A model generated the notes under the pieces. That model ran no database searches. It was not told the origin of the DNA and saw nothing but the letters and a program-made list of their open reading frames with translations. A DNA stretch of 64,000 nucleotides from Streptomyces sp. NBC_01485 (lineage in GTDB: Bacteria > Actinomycetota > Actinomycetes > Streptomycetales > Streptomycetaceae), in the NCBI RefSeq assembly GCF_036227125.1, contig NZ_CP109435.1:2852001-2916000 (forward strand). The letters run 5' to 3'. This document shows, piece after piece, positions 36,500 through 45,804 of this stretch. The position numbers and the translations under genes were made by a program. Numbering within the stretch: position 1 is the first letter of the stretch; every line of letters begins with the position of its first letter.

Positions 36500-37332
36500 C
36501 CGCCACATCCTCCCCCACGCCCGTGCTGCAGGCCCGCGGCCTGGTCAAGCGGTACGGCCAGGTCACCGCCATCGACGGCGCCGACTTCGACCTGCTCCCC
36601 GGCGAGGTCCTCGCCGTCATCGGCGACAACGGCGCCGGCAAGACCAGCCTGATCAAGGCCCTCACCGGCGCGGTGACCCCCGACGCGGGCGAGATACGAC
36701 TGGGCGGCGAGCCCATCGCCTTCTCCGGCCCGCAGAGCGCCCGCGCCCACGGCATCGAGACGGTGTACCAGGACCTCGCCGTGGCCGCCTCCATGGACAT
36801 CGCCTCCAACATGTTCCTCGGACGGGAGCTGCGCCGCCCCGGCGTCCTCGGCAGCGTCTTCCGCATGCTGGACAAGAAGCGCATGCGTCAGGAGGCCGCC
36901 GAGCACATGGCCGACCTGAAGATCGGCCTGCGTTCGCTGACGCAGTCGGTGGAGACGCTCTCCGGCGGACAGCGGCAGGCCGTCGCGGTCGCCCGTTCCG
37001 TCGCCTGGGCCAGCAGCGTCGTCGTCATGGACGAACCCACCGCCGCCCTCGGCGTGAAGGAGTCGGGCCAGGTTCTCGACCTGATCCGCCGGGTCCGGGA
37101 CAAGGGCATGCCGGTCGTTCTGATCAGCCACAACATGCCGCACGTCTTCGAGATCGCCGACCGGATCCACGTCCACCGCCTCGGCCGGCGCGCCGCCGTG
37201 ATCAAGCCCTCCGACTATTCCATGGCCGAGGTCGTCGCCATCATGACCGGCGCTCTCACCGTCGACGCGGCCGGAGATACTGTCGTAGCGGATTCGGAGG
37301 CCGCGAAGGCCGCCGGAGTCCAGGCCACCTGA
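36496..37332 (+). CDS. Fructose-type ABC transporter ATP-binding protein (CUT2, FrcA-like, single NBD)
   Basis: The 278-aa protein has Walker A (VIGDNGAGKTSLIKALTG), the Q-loop (VYQDLAVAA), the ABC signature (ETLSGGQRQAVAVARS), Walker B (VVVMDEPTAALG) and the H-loop (VLISHNMPHV). Most CUT2 systems (ribose, xylose) use a doubled ATPase of about 500 aa; the single domain here matches fructose (Frc)-type systems, which supports the substrate call. The longer upstream frame is rejected because ATG 36496 overlaps the permease stop. Confidence 0.9.
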   Translation: MTATSSPTPVLQARGLVKRYGQVTAIDGADFDLLPGEVLAVIGDNGAGKTSLIKALTGAVTPDAGEIRLGGEPIAFSGPQSARAHGIETVYQDLAVAASMDIASNMFLGRELRRPGVLGSVFRMLDKKRMRQEAAEHMADLKIGLRSLTQSVETLSGGQRQAVAVARSVAWASSVVVMDEPTAALGVKESGQVLDLIRRVRDKGMPVVLISHNMPHVFEIADRIHVHRLGRRAAVIKPSDYSMAEVVAIMTGALTVDAAGDTVVADSEAAKAAGVQAT

Positions 37333-37408
37333 CAGCACAACCCCGCTCTCACAGATTCCGGCCGAGGCCGAGGCCGGAACCGAGAGCCCTCAGGAGACGG
37401 TTTCCTCC

Positions 37409-38440
37409 ATGGCAGCGAACCGCCGCCCCACCCTGGCCGACGTCGCCCGAGAAGTCGGCGTCAGCGCCAAGACGGTCTCCCGGGTCCTCAACGAGGACGG
37501 ACCCGCCTCCGCGCAGACCAGGGAACAGGTACTCGCCGCAGTGGCCAAGCTCGGCTTCCAGCCGAACCTCATGGCCCGCAACATCCGCGTCGGCGGCCCG
37601 GACACCACCATCGGCCTGGTCATCCCCGACCTCGCCAACCCCTTCTTCGGAGCCGTGGCCCGCGCCATCGAGGACACCGTCCGCGAACGCGGACTGACCC
37701 TGCTCATGGGCTCCTCCGCGGACGACCCCGAGCGCGAACGCGCCCTGACGGACAAGTTCCTCGCCCGCCGCGTCAGCATCCTGATCGTCGTTCCGTCCGT
37801 CGGCGCCGACCACTCCCACCTCAAGTCCCACCGTACGGCGGGACTGCCCGTGATCTTCCTGGACCGACCCGGAGTCGGCCTCGCCACGGACAGCATCGTC
37901 AGCTCCAACCGGGCCGGCGCCCACGACGGCGTCGCCCACCTTCTCGCCCACGGACACCGGCGCATCGGCTTCGTCGGCGACCTGCCCGTGAAGCTGTACA
38001 CCCGCCGTGAACGTCTGGCCGGCTACCGCTCGGCCCTGGAGGAAGCCGGCATCCCCGACGACCGCTCGCTCGTCGCCAACGCCCACGACCAGCGAGGGGC
38101 CGAGGCCGCGACCGCCCAGCTCCTCGGCCTGGCCGATCCCCCCACGGCCCTGTTCGCCGGCAACAACATCATGGCGCTGGGCATCGTCGCCGAACTGGCC
38201 CGCAGCAAGCGCAAGGACGTCGCCGTCGTCGCGTTCGACGACGTACCGCTCGCCGAGGCACTCGAACCGGCCCTGACCTCCGTCGCCCAGGACGCGGAAG
38301 AACTCGGCAGAACGGCAGCGACCACCGCCCTGACCCGCCTCGACGGCGACCGCACCCGCGCCCGCACCATCACCGTCCCCACCCGTCTGATCATCCGGGG
38401 CTCGGGCGAGCTCCCTGTCCCTGGGCTGCAGGAGGCCTGA
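37409..38440 (+). CDS. LacI-family repressor of the fructose-type regulon
   Basis: The 343-aa protein has a LacI helix-turn-helix (TLADVAREVGVSAKTVSRVL), hinge (NLMARNIRVGGPDTTIGLVI) and sugar-binding domain. It follows the ATPase gene by 76 bp on the same strand. The palindrome TGTCAWCGATGACA upstream of the kinase, the CUT2 operon and the dead GH32 gene is the natural candidate for its operator; none was seen before its own gene. Confidence 0.9.
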   Translation: MAANRRPTLADVAREVGVSAKTVSRVLNEDGPASAQTREQVLAAVAKLGFQPNLMARNIRVGGPDTTIGLVIPDLANPFFGAVARAIEDTVRERGLTLLMGSSADDPERERALTDKFLARRVSILIVVPSVGADHSHLKSHRTAGLPVIFLDRPGVGLATDSIVSSNRAGAHDGVAHLLAHGHRRIGFVGDLPVKLYTRRERLAGYRSALEEAGIPDDRSLVANAHDQRGAEAATAQLLGLADPPTALFAGNNIMALGIVAELARSKRKDVAVVAFDDVPLAEALEPALTSVAQDAEELGRTAATTALTRLDGDRTRARTITVPTRLIIRGSGELPVPGLQEA

Positions 38441-38491
38441 CCTGGAGTTGCGCCGAGGCACAGCGCCGTGATCGCCAGGATCGGGCCAGCG

Positions 38492-38517
38492 GACGCAGGG
38501 GGCTTCGCCGCTGCGTC
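38492..38517. terminator. Hairpin between lacI and the convergent phosphatase gene
   Basis: GACGCAG (38492-38498) pairs with CTGCGTC (38511-38517), with a small GGC/GCC inner stem around TTC. It lies 51 bp after the lacI stop and between convergent genes, so it may end transcription from either side. There is no T run. Confidence 0.45.
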
Positions 38518-38621
38518 AAACGGAGTTGACGGGGCAGTTCCGTTCGGTGGGCGGCGCGGTCAACGACGTCGGTCCATCGGCCACCGCCTACGCCCACCGC
38601 ACCCAGAACGTCCAACGGGCC

Positions 38622-41123
38622 CTATTCTTCCCCGGCCGTGACGAACATGGCCGGGTCCGGAAACACAACGGGCAGCACCTGCTCGGCCCAGATGGTCTTG
38701 CCATTGGACGACTGGCGGGTTCCCCAGCCCTGGGTGAGCTGGGCGACGAGCAGGAGCCCGCGGCCTCCCTCGTCGAACAGTCGCGCACGGCGCAGGTGCG
38801 GGGCTGTGTTGCTGGCATCCGAAACCTCGCAGATCAGCGTGCGGTCGTGGATGAGGCGCAGTTGAATGGGCGGTTCGGCATACCGGATGGCATTGGTGAC
38901 CAGCTCACTGACCACCAGTTCGGTGGTGAAGACGGTCTCGTACAGTCCCCACTCGGCCAGTTGGGCGGAGACGTCCTTGCGCGCCTGGGCCACCGATCTG
39001 GGGTCGGCCGCTATGTCCCAGGTGGCCACCTGCCCGGCGTCGAGTGCCTTGGGGCGGGCGATCAGCAGGGCGATGTCGTCCTGTGGGCGATCGGTCAACA
39101 GGGCCGCGAGCACCGCGTCGCACACCTCGTCCAGGGACTGGGCCGGCCGGGTGAGCGCCTGGCGCAGAATGCCGAGGCCGTCGTCGATGTCACGGTCACG
39201 GGCCTCGACGAGTCCATCGGTGTAGAGGACCAGCAGGCTGCCCTCGTCCAGCTCCACTTCGGCCGATTCGAAGGGGAGGCCTCCCAGGCCGAGCGGCGGG
39301 CCGGCCGGGAGACCGAGAAGCTCGGCGGTTCCCTCCGGCGTGACCGTGAAGGGAAGCGGATGGCCCGCACGGGCCAGAGTGCAACGGCGGGAGACCGGGT
39401 CGTAGACCGCATAGAGGCACGTGGCCCCGACATCACCAGCGGTTTCTGTGTCCGTGACTGTGTCCGTGGCTGTGGCTGTGGCTGTGGCTGTGGCTGTGGC
39501 GCCGGAATCGGGATCGGCGTCGTACACGTCGTCCGCGAGGTGGGTGACCAGGTCGTCGAGATGGGTCAGCAGTTCGTCAGGAGGGAGATCCACGTCGGCC
39601 AGGGTGCGCACCGCCGTACGGAGACGGCCCATCGTCGCGGACGCCTGGATCCCGTGGCCGACCACATCACCGACCACCAGCGCCACCCGGGCTCCGGAGA
39701 GCGGGATGACGTCGAACCAGTCGCCGCCCACGCCGGCCTGTGCGCCGGCGGGCAGATAACGGGACGCGACCTCGACCGCCGCCTGCCGGGGCAACCGTCG
39801 TGGCAGAAGGCTTCGCTGCAGGGTGAGCGCGGTACTCCGCTCCCGGGTGTAGCGGCGGGCGTTGTCGATGCAGACCGCGGCGCGTGCCGTGATCTCTTCC
39901 GCCAGGAGCAGGTCGTCAGGGTCGAACGCTTCCTGGAACCGGCGGCGTCCGAAGACCGTCACTCCCAGCGTCACACCACGGGCCCGCATGGGCACCGCCA
40001 TCAAGTGGAGTTTGAAGCGCTGCCCGGCGCCGTGCGGCGCGTCCTGTGTCTGCCGTCGGCCTTCGGCGGAGTCGGGCTCCGCCAGCGTTCGCGAGACGGT
40101 CCGCCCGGTCGACAGGCACTCGGCCTGTGGCGAATCCTCCGCGTATGTTTCCAGGTCATCGACGACGAGGGGGATCTCGGGGCAGCTTTCGGTGGCAGCG
40201 GCCTTGGCGATGTGGCGGAGGGTGACTGGCCCGACGCGTTCCGTCCGCACGCGTGAGGTCGGCTCACCGCCGTTCTCGCGCGGGCCGAGCATGTCGACGC
40301 TGACGAAGTCCGCGAGCCCTCGAATGGCCACGTCGGCGAGTTCCTGTGCGGTACGCACGACGTCGAGGGTGCTGCCGATGTCGGCACTGGCCTCGTTGAG
40401 CAGTTGGAGCCGCTGCCGCGCCCAGTACTGCCGGGACTCGTCGTGCGCGGCGAGACATACCGCCTTCACCTGGCCGTCCTCCGCTCGCAGCGGGACGATG
40501 GACACGGCCCACGCCTGCTGGCGACTCCGGCCCGGCGTCGGGAGGAAGTTCTCCCGATGCTGTGGTTCGCCGGTCTCCAGCACCTCACGTATGGCCTTGT
40601 CGGTCTCCTCGATGTGGGGGTGAAGGATGATCTCCGACACACGCAGCCCACGCATGTCCTCCTGCGCGAGCCCGAGCGCCTGTTCCATGTCCGCGTTCGC
40701 CCGCTGCAGACGCCTGCCGCTGTCGTAGATCGCGGCAGCGCACGGCCCCTGGAGGAAGGCCTGCTCCATCAGCGGTTCCCCGTTGTACGGGGAACCGGCC
40801 TCGCCCATGACAGGCGCTACGACCAGCCACTCGCCCTGCCCCTGGCCGTCGAACGACCGGCGATGGACCAGCAATCTTGCTTCCACATCCCGGCCGTCGC
40901 GATGCCGCAGCCGGACCGTACCGTGCCAACGGAGCTCGTCCGGGAACGATCGCAGTGCCGATTCGGAAAGGGACTCCGCCAGCAGGAGAGTGGCTGCCCG
41001 CCCCACGATCTCTGCGGCTGAGAAGCCCAGAAAACGGTGGGCTTCCTCGCTCCAGCCCGTCACGACGCCCCGCTCATCGATGACAGCTGAGGCGGTGTAA
41101 TCGAGGGTGCTGTCGCGCTCCAT
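38622..41123 (-). CDS. PAS-PAS-GAF-SpoIIE phosphatase with C-terminal anti-sigma-type ATPase domain
   Basis: ATG 41123 (MERDSTLDYTASAVIDERG) gives 833 aa. The order is PAS (about 10-110), second PAS (about 140-250), GAF (about 280-440), a SpoIIE/PP2C phosphatase (about 480-680), and a HATPase_c domain (about 710-833). The phosphatase has metal-binding Asp in VVGDVVGHG and VLYTDGLVEA. The ATPase has an N-box, ELVTNAIRYA, and a G-box, DEGGRGLLLVAQL. Such proteins are partner-switching hubs that dephosphorylate anti-anti-sigma factors and phosphorylate them through the kinase-like domain. GAF and PAS sense light, redox or small ligands. No sigma or anti-anti-sigma gene is adjacent. A GCTGTG hexamer run (39466-39500) encodes a Thr/Ala stretch. 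Confidence 0.9.
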   Translation of the reverse strand: MERDSTLDYTASAVIDERGVVTGWSEEAHRFLGFSAAEIVGRAATLLLAESLSESALRSFPDELRWHGTVRLRHRDGRDVEARLLVHRRSFDGQGQGEWLVVAPVMGEAGSPYNGEPLMEQAFLQGPCAAAIYDSGRRLQRANADMEQALGLAQEDMRGLRVSEIILHPHIEETDKAIREVLETGEPQHRENFLPTPGRSRQQAWAVSIVPLRAEDGQVKAVCLAAHDESRQYWARQRLQLLNEASADIGSTLDVVRTAQELADVAIRGLADFVSVDMLGPRENGGEPTSRVRTERVGPVTLRHIAKAAATESCPEIPLVVDDLETYAEDSPQAECLSTGRTVSRTLAEPDSAEGRRQTQDAPHGAGQRFKLHLMAVPMRARGVTLGVTVFGRRRFQEAFDPDDLLLAEEITARAAVCIDNARRYTRERSTALTLQRSLLPRRLPRQAAVEVASRYLPAGAQAGVGGDWFDVIPLSGARVALVVGDVVGHGIQASATMGRLRTAVRTLADVDLPPDELLTHLDDLVTHLADDVYDADPDSGATATATATATATDTVTDTETAGDVGATCLYAVYDPVSRRCTLARAGHPLPFTVTPEGTAELLGLPAGPPLGLGGLPFESAEVELDEGSLLVLYTDGLVEARDRDIDDGLGILRQALTRPAQSLDEVCDAVLAALLTDRPQDDIALLIARPKALDAGQVATWDIAADPRSVAQARKDVSAQLAEWGLYETVFTTELVVSELVTNAIRYAEPPIQLRLIHDRTLICEVSDASNTAPHLRRARLFDEGGRGLLLVAQLTQGWGTRQSSNGKTIWAEQVLPVVFPDPAMFVTAGEE

Positions 41124-41459
41124 GGCCCGTGTCCCGTCGTCCGAAGAAGTCCTCGGAGCCCGGCCGGCAGGAGACTCACGGGCGAGCTCCACGGACCCAT
41201 GGTGCGCTTTCAACCACCGCCGCGTCCAACAACCCCGTCGGGAATCGTCGGCCGAGAAGGCCGAGAGGCCACTCCGGCAGTGCCACCCGTCCACCCGTCC
41301 TCACCGGTGGCATGGGAAGCCCGGACCGAGGCAGCATCGCCTCCTCCACCCCCACGGTAGAGACCCGACCACGCCACCATCCCCCAGAACGGCGTTCTCG
41401 CAGCTCAGCCCGTCCCCGAGGAGAGCTACGCCCTTCCCCGGCCCGTGCGGGCTCACCAG
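41124..41459. other. Intergenic stretch without a recognised gene
   Basis: This 336-bp stretch has short frames in several phases but none with a ribosome site or recognisable protein. It probably contains the promoter of the phosphatase gene and the decayed left part of the following IS remnant. Confidence 0.5.
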
Positions 41460-41743
41460 CACGCGGCCGGGGCCCGCAAAAGGGGACCCGGCCGGCGAGC
41501 CGGACGACCATGCCGTCGGCCCGTCCCGCGGCGGACCGACCACGAAGATCCACCTTGCCGCCGACAACCGCTGCCGGCCGCCGGTCTTCCATCTCACCGC
41601 CGGACAGGCGGCGACGCGCCCGCCTTCATGGAAGTGATGGCACGCCTGCGCGTTCCCCGCCGCCGTGGACGGGCCCGCACCAGGCCAGACATAGTCCTGA
41701 CATGGACCTGGCCGACAAGACGTATGACTCCGAGACCGCCTAG
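41460..41743 (+). pseudogene. IS5-family transposase remnant
   Basis: In changing frames the plus strand reads GPSRGGPTTKIHLAADNRC, then FMEVMARLRVPRRRGRART, then DMDLADKTYDSETA. These follow the order of the catalytic region of IS5-type transposases (SRGGLTTKIHL, then ADKGYDS). At least two frameshifts and missing ends make it dead. Its end abuts the RibD-like gene's stop. Confidence 0.6.
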
Positions 41744-42345
41744 TAGCTGTCGTAGCTGGGCTTTCCGTTCGGCCGGTAGACGCCGACGACGGTGCCGCCC
41801 TTCGTCGTCGAGACGCTGACCGGCTCCAGCGCAGTGGGGATCGCTCCGTCGGCGAACAGCCTCTTGCCGGTACCGATGATCACCGGATGGATGGTCAGCC
41901 GGTACTCGTCGACGAGGCCGTGCCGCATGAGGGTCTGGGCGAGGTCGCCGCTGCCGACGACGTTGACGTTGCCGCCGTCGGACGCCTTCAGCCTGTGTAC
42001 GGCATCGACGACGTCGCCCTCCAGCAGCGTGGAGTTCTGCCACTCGACGGACGTCAGGGTCCGAGACGCCACGTACTTGCGCATGCTGTTCATCCGGTTG
42101 GTGAACGGGTTGCCGGGATCGGCGGTCGGCCAGTACGACGCGAAGATCTCGTACGTCTTGCGGCCGAGCAGCATCGCGTCGGAGTGCTCGTACCAGCCGG
42201 CGATGGCCGTGCCGACCTCGTCGTCGTCCACCGGTTTCTGCCAGCCGCCGTGCTCGAAGCCGCTCTCGGCGTCCTCGTCCGGACCGCCCGGCGCCTGCAT
42301 GACGCCGTCCAGCGTCAGGAACGTGCAAACGATGATCTTGCGCAT
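41740..42345 (-). CDS. Dihydrofolate-reductase-like (RibD C-terminal domain) protein
   Basis: ATG 42345 has GGGAG six bases upstream. The 201-aa protein starts MRKIIVCTFLTLDGVMQAPG and shows AMLLGRKTYEIFASYWP and VVGSGDLAQTLMRHGLVDEY. These are the NADPH-binding and substrate regions of the RibD C-terminal/DHFR superfamily seen in YwjB-like reductases. The metabolite is unknown. A second family member is encoded 1.3 kb away. Confidence 0.8.
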   Translation of the reverse strand: MRKIIVCTFLTLDGVMQAPGGPDEDAESGFEHGGWQKPVDDDEVGTAIAGWYEHSDAMLLGRKTYEIFASYWPTADPGNPFTNRMNSMRKYVASRTLTSVEWQNSTLLEGDVVDAVHRLKASDGGNVNVVGSGDLAQTLMRHGLVDEYRLTIHPVIIGTGKRLFADGAIPTALEPVSVSTTKGGTVVGVYRPNGKPSYDSY

Positions 42346-42522
42346 GGTGCGCTCCCTTCGTCGACGGGTAGACGGCACAACCACCGGAAACTCATCGGCG
42401 GAACTTCCGCAGTGCAGCACTGGAGCGTGTTTCGAAAGTGGATCTGGCGGAAGGTCGGGAGGACCGCCGGAGATCGCCCCTCCCCTTCCCCGAATGTCGC
42501 ACCCCGCTTCTAGGATTGCCCG

Positions 42523-42888
42523 ATGACGACCGAGACGACCGACCGCGAGAGCATCGCCCCTCTGGTGTTCCTTGCGTACGATCACGCCCCCGGCACCTAT
42601 GGCCTGATCCTGAGCGACGGCATGGACGCCACCGGCGCAGTGTTCGACGAGCACGGCCACGAGGGCGGCGGCTACGACTGGGAGGCCGTCGCCCGCTCCG
42701 CCGTGCGGTCCCGCACCCCGGAGCTGGCGGACCTCGTCGCCTACGACTGCGAGGCCGGTATGTTCGTCGCCCACGGCAAGGACGCCGAGGCGCTGCGGCG
42801 CCTGGGTGTCCTCCTCCACGAAGCCCACCGCGACCCGGCCGTCCTCGCCGCGCACATAGCCGCTGCGGATCCGGACTGGTTCGACTGA
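42523..42888 (+). CDS. Imm51-like immunity protein (orphan)
   Basis: The 121-aa acidic protein reads APLVFLAYDHAPGTYGLIL, GGGYDWEAVARSAVRSRTPE and YDCEAGMFVAHGKDAEALRR, which match the Imm51 family of immunity proteins for polymorphic toxins as I remember it. No toxin gene is next to it; the nearest candidate in the window is the RHS tip 18 kb away. It could protect against toxins of competing strains. It has no export signal, as expected for immunity proteins. Confidence 0.65.
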   Translation: MTTETTDRESIAPLVFLAYDHAPGTYGLILSDGMDATGAVFDEHGHEGGGYDWEAVARSAVRSRTPELADLVAYDCEAGMFVAHGKDAEALRRLGVLLHEAHRDPAVLAAHIAAADPDWFD

Positions 42889-43065
42889 TCCGCGGCGGCT
42901 CGACGGCTCCCTGGGCAGGCCCGTTTCAGACTGGCAAGGCGCTCGCGGATCGTGTGGGCGCTCGTACACAGCGCCTCAGCGAGTTGGCTACCCAACCCCG
43001 TGGGGAGTGACCCGGCTCCGAGTGCGCTGGCGTGGAGGAGAGCGCGGCAGTCCTGCGCCTCTCGC

Positions 43066-43185
43066 AGCATCGGCGTCGCACTCACCGCGGCCGCCATGAA
43101 CCTGCTGGCAGCGGGGGCCTCGTTCGGCGCCATCGTGGCGATCTTCCAGTGGGGCTGGCTCAGCGAGCCCCTCGGCCTGGGTTGA
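43066..43185 (+). pseudogene. MMPL-family transporter C-terminal remnant
   Basis: The frame reads SIGVALTAAAMNLLAAGASF then GAIVAIFQWGWLSEPLGLG to a stop, which is the distal membrane segment of MMPL/RND lipid exporters. About 90% of the gene is missing and no start or ribosome site is present. Confidence 0.65.
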
Positions 43186-43677
43186 GGCACCGGCTGGGGC
43201 CGCAACTGAGCCCGGCTACATCGGATGCCAACGCTCCGCTTCCATACTCCAGTCCCTACCCCGGCCTGCGCACCAGACGTACGGCATCCGCGCCGCCTCC
43301 GCTGCCGGCCCGGTACTCGGCTACCGCGCAGGGGACAGTAGCCCGTGCCGCGCAACCAGCAAATGGGACAACGAATCGGCCCGGAGAAACCGTCGGCCTG
43401 GCCATTGCCGCGCCGTCCCGGCCCCTGTACGGTCCCTGGCTCTTGGCATCGGCCCTCAGGGCAGCCGCCCGGACCGCGAGCGGCAATCCCGATCACCTGC
43501 TCCACCGCAGGTCAGATGGGTTGAAGGTCCCCCGAGCACCGCCGGACCAGGGTGGTGACCGATGCACCAGTCGAGGCGGTCGACGAGAACGAAGCCGGGT
43601 GCCGTCGCAGCGATGAGTCTGCAGGCGCCCGCAGGTCTACCTCCCGACCGGGACAACCACCTCATCGGGAGTACGGC
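43186..43677. other. 492-bp gap without a recognised gene
   Basis: Frames on both strands are overlapping and compositionally random. The right end carries the ribosome site (GGGAG) of the next gene. Nothing else was identified. Confidence 0.5.
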
Positions 43678-44319
43678 ATGGGCCTCATCCACATCGAGAT
43701 GTTCGCGACCCTCGACCTCGTCGGGCAGTCGCCCGGCGGCCCCGACGAGGACCCGGAGGGGTTCCCGTTCGGCGGCTGGCAGGCGCCCCTGATCGACGAG
43801 GTCGCCGGGGCGCAGATCGGTGCCGCGTACGAGGGCACGGACGCCCTCCTGCTCGGCCGGCGCACGTATGACATCTTCGCCGCCTACTGGCCGCACCAGG
43901 AGGGCGGCGAGGACAACGAGATCGCCACGCTCTTCAACAGCGTCCCGAAGTACGTGGCGTCCCGCGGCAGGCCCGACCTCTCGTGGGCCGGGTCGACGCA
44001 GCTCGGCCCGGATCTGGCCGGGGCGGTGCGCGAGATCCGTGACCGGCACGAGCACGTGAAGGTCGTCGGAAGCCTGAACCTGGTGCAGACCCTTCTGCGC
44101 GAGAAGCTCTTCGACCGTCTCGACCTCTGGGTGCACCCGATCGCGCTCGGCGTCGGGAAGAAGGTGTTCGACGGTGGCGCGGTGCCCACGAACCTGACAC
44201 TCCTCGAACCGCCGGCAGCCAGTCCGAAGGGCACCGTGTACCTGCGCTACGGGATCGCCGACGGCACGCCCGGGACGGGGGACATGAGCGCACCCGATCG
44301 CGGTGTCGGGCACGACTGA
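43678..44319 (+). CDS. Dihydrofolate-reductase-like (RibD C-terminal domain) protein, second copy
   Basis: ATG 43678 follows GGGAG by six bases. The 213-aa protein (MGLIHIEMFATLDLVGQSPG) has the same core as the protein at 41740-42345: ALLLGRRTYDIFAAYWPHQE and VVGSLNLVQTLLREKLFDRL. The two are clear paralogues but differ in strand and in the C-terminus. The reaction is unknown; the family reduces pterin- or riboflavin-like substrates with NADPH. Confidence 0.8.
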   Translation: MGLIHIEMFATLDLVGQSPGGPDEDPEGFPFGGWQAPLIDEVAGAQIGAAYEGTDALLLGRRTYDIFAAYWPHQEGGEDNEIATLFNSVPKYVASRGRPDLSWAGSTQLGPDLAGAVREIRDRHEHVKVVGSLNLVQTLLREKLFDRLDLWVHPIALGVGKKVFDGGAVPTNLTLLEPPAASPKGTVYLRYGIADGTPGTGDMSAPDRGVGHD

Positions 44320-44491
44320 AGCCGCCCCGTGCAGGTGGATACGTGTCGTCAGCAGTGTCCGCCAGGCCGACATTCCGTCACGACGTCGGTGGTTCGAGGT
44401 GCCGACGCCGTGACGAAGTGCCTCGCATCAATGACTGACTCCACGTGATGCACAAGAGATGCCCGAGGGCCATGCCGCACCCGCGCGCAGT

Positions 44492-44522
44492 CACACCGGC
44501 CGCATCTGGGGGCGCCGGTGTG
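44492..44522 (-). terminator. Hairpin terminator after formate dehydrogenase
   Basis: CACACCGGC (44492-44500) pairs perfectly with GCCGGTGTG (44514-44522) with a 13-nt loop, 17 bp beyond the stop of the minus-strand gene. There is no T run, as is common in high-G+C genomes. Confidence 0.6.
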
Positions 44523-44538
44523 GCCGCCGTGGTTCGCG

Positions 44539-45699
44539 TCAGTGGGTGACCGAGTAGGAGTGGGCGCCGGTGCCGGCCAGGGCGCCCCCGTCGACGATCA
44601 GGTACGCGTCGCGGATCGGGCGGCCCGCCAGCCAGGACTCCAGGATCTCGCGGGTGCCGGCCGCGTAGCGGGCCTGTGCGGAGAGGGAGGAGCCGGAGAT
44701 GTGGGGGGTCATGCCGTGGTGCGGCATGGTGCGCCAGGGGTGGTCGGCGGGGGCGGGCTGGGGGTACCAGACGTCTCCGGCGTAGCCCGCCAACTGGCCG
44801 CTCCGCAGGGCGCGTTCGACGGCGTCCTGGTCGACGATCTTCGCCCGGGCCGTGTTGATCAGGTAGGCGCCGCGTTTCATCGTGGCCAGCAGCGCGTCGC
44901 CGAACAGGCCCTCGGTCTCGGGGTGCAGCGGCGCGTTGATCGTGACGACGTCGCAGTGCGGGGCCATGTCGGCGGCTGTCGGGTGGAAGGTCAGGCCCAG
45001 TTCCTCCTCCACTTCGCGCGGCAGCCGGTGCCGGTCCGTGTAGTGCAGTTTCACGTCGAAGGGGGCGAGGCGGCGCAGGACCGCGAGGCCGATGCGGCCC
45101 GCGGCGACCGTGCCGACGTGCATGCCTTCCAGGTCGTAGGAGTGGGCCACGCAGTCGGCGATGTTCCAGCCGCCGTCGAGGACCACCTGGTGCGAGGGCA
45201 GGTAGTTCCGGACGAGGGACAAGGTCATCATCACGACGTGTTCGGCGACGCTGATGCTGTTGCAGTAGGTCACCTCGGCGACCGTCACGCCGTGGGCGAT
45301 GGCCGCGTCGAGGTCGACGTGGTCGGAGCCGATGCCCGCGGTGACGGCGAGCTTGAGGTTCTTCGCGGCGGCGATGCGCTCGGGGGTCAGGTACGCGGGC
45401 CAGAACGGCTGCGAGATCACCACGTCCGCGTCGGGCAGTTCGCGGTCGAAGACGGAGCCGTCGCCGTCCTTGTCGGAGGTGACGACGAGGGTGTGCCCGG
45501 CCTTCTCCAGGAAGGCGCGCAGGCCGAGTTCACCGGAGACGCTGCCGAGCAGGTGGCCCGGGGTGAAGTCGATGGCGTCGGGGGTGGGGGCGGTCTGGCC
45601 GCCGGGGTAGTGGTCGATGGCGGGGAGGTCGTCCCGGGCATACGTGGTGGGGTGTCCGTCGGTGGGGTCGTCGTACAGGACGCAGAGCACCTTGGCCAT
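44539..45699 (-). CDS. fdh: NAD-dependent formate dehydrogenase
   Basis: ATG 45699 has GAGGAG eight bases upstream and is preferred to GTG 45705. The 386-aa D-2-hydroxyacid dehydrogenase-fold protein carries FDH marks: ISQPFWPAYLTPER (the formate-site Pro/Phe/Trp motif), TAGIGSDHVDLDAAI, EVTYCNSISVAEHVVMM (Asn/Ser pair), TINAPLHPETEGLF, and TPHISG with the catalytic His. The central GxGxxG motif reads VGTVAAGRIGLAVLRR, so the first glycine position is altered. It oxidises formate to CO2 and makes NADH, and needs no molybdenum. It is downstream of the LysR gene on the same strand. Confidence 0.88.
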   Translation of the reverse strand: MAKVLCVLYDDPTDGHPTTYARDDLPAIDHYPGGQTAPTPDAIDFTPGHLLGSVSGELGLRAFLEKAGHTLVVTSDKDGDGSVFDRELPDADVVISQPFWPAYLTPERIAAAKNLKLAVTAGIGSDHVDLDAAIAHGVTVAEVTYCNSISVAEHVVMMTLSLVRNYLPSHQVVLDGGWNIADCVAHSYDLEGMHVGTVAAGRIGLAVLRRLAPFDVKLHYTDRHRLPREVEEELGLTFHPTAADMAPHCDVVTINAPLHPETEGLFGDALLATMKRGAYLINTARAKIVDQDAVERALRSGQLAGYAGDVWYPQPAPADHPWRTMPHHGMTPHISGSSLSAQARYAAGTREILESWLAGRPIRDAYLIVDGGALAGTGAHSYSVTH

Positions 45700-45804
45700 G
45701 GTCACGGCTCCTCAACTGCGTTGCCGGTAAGTGCTGTTCACGATCCCCGGGGCCGAATGCCCTGGTCAAAGCGAACCTCGCTATGCCGGGATAGCCCTCG
45801 TCTA

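Noticed and set aside
39460..39505. GCTGTG hexamer run as an intergenic repeat
   Set aside because: It lies in frame inside the SpoIIE phosphatase gene and encodes Thr/Ala.
42889..43060. Minus-strand phrase QLAEALCTSAHTIRERLASL resembling a LuxR or transposase helix-turn-helix
   Set aside because: Too short, no ribosome site, flanked by random sequence.
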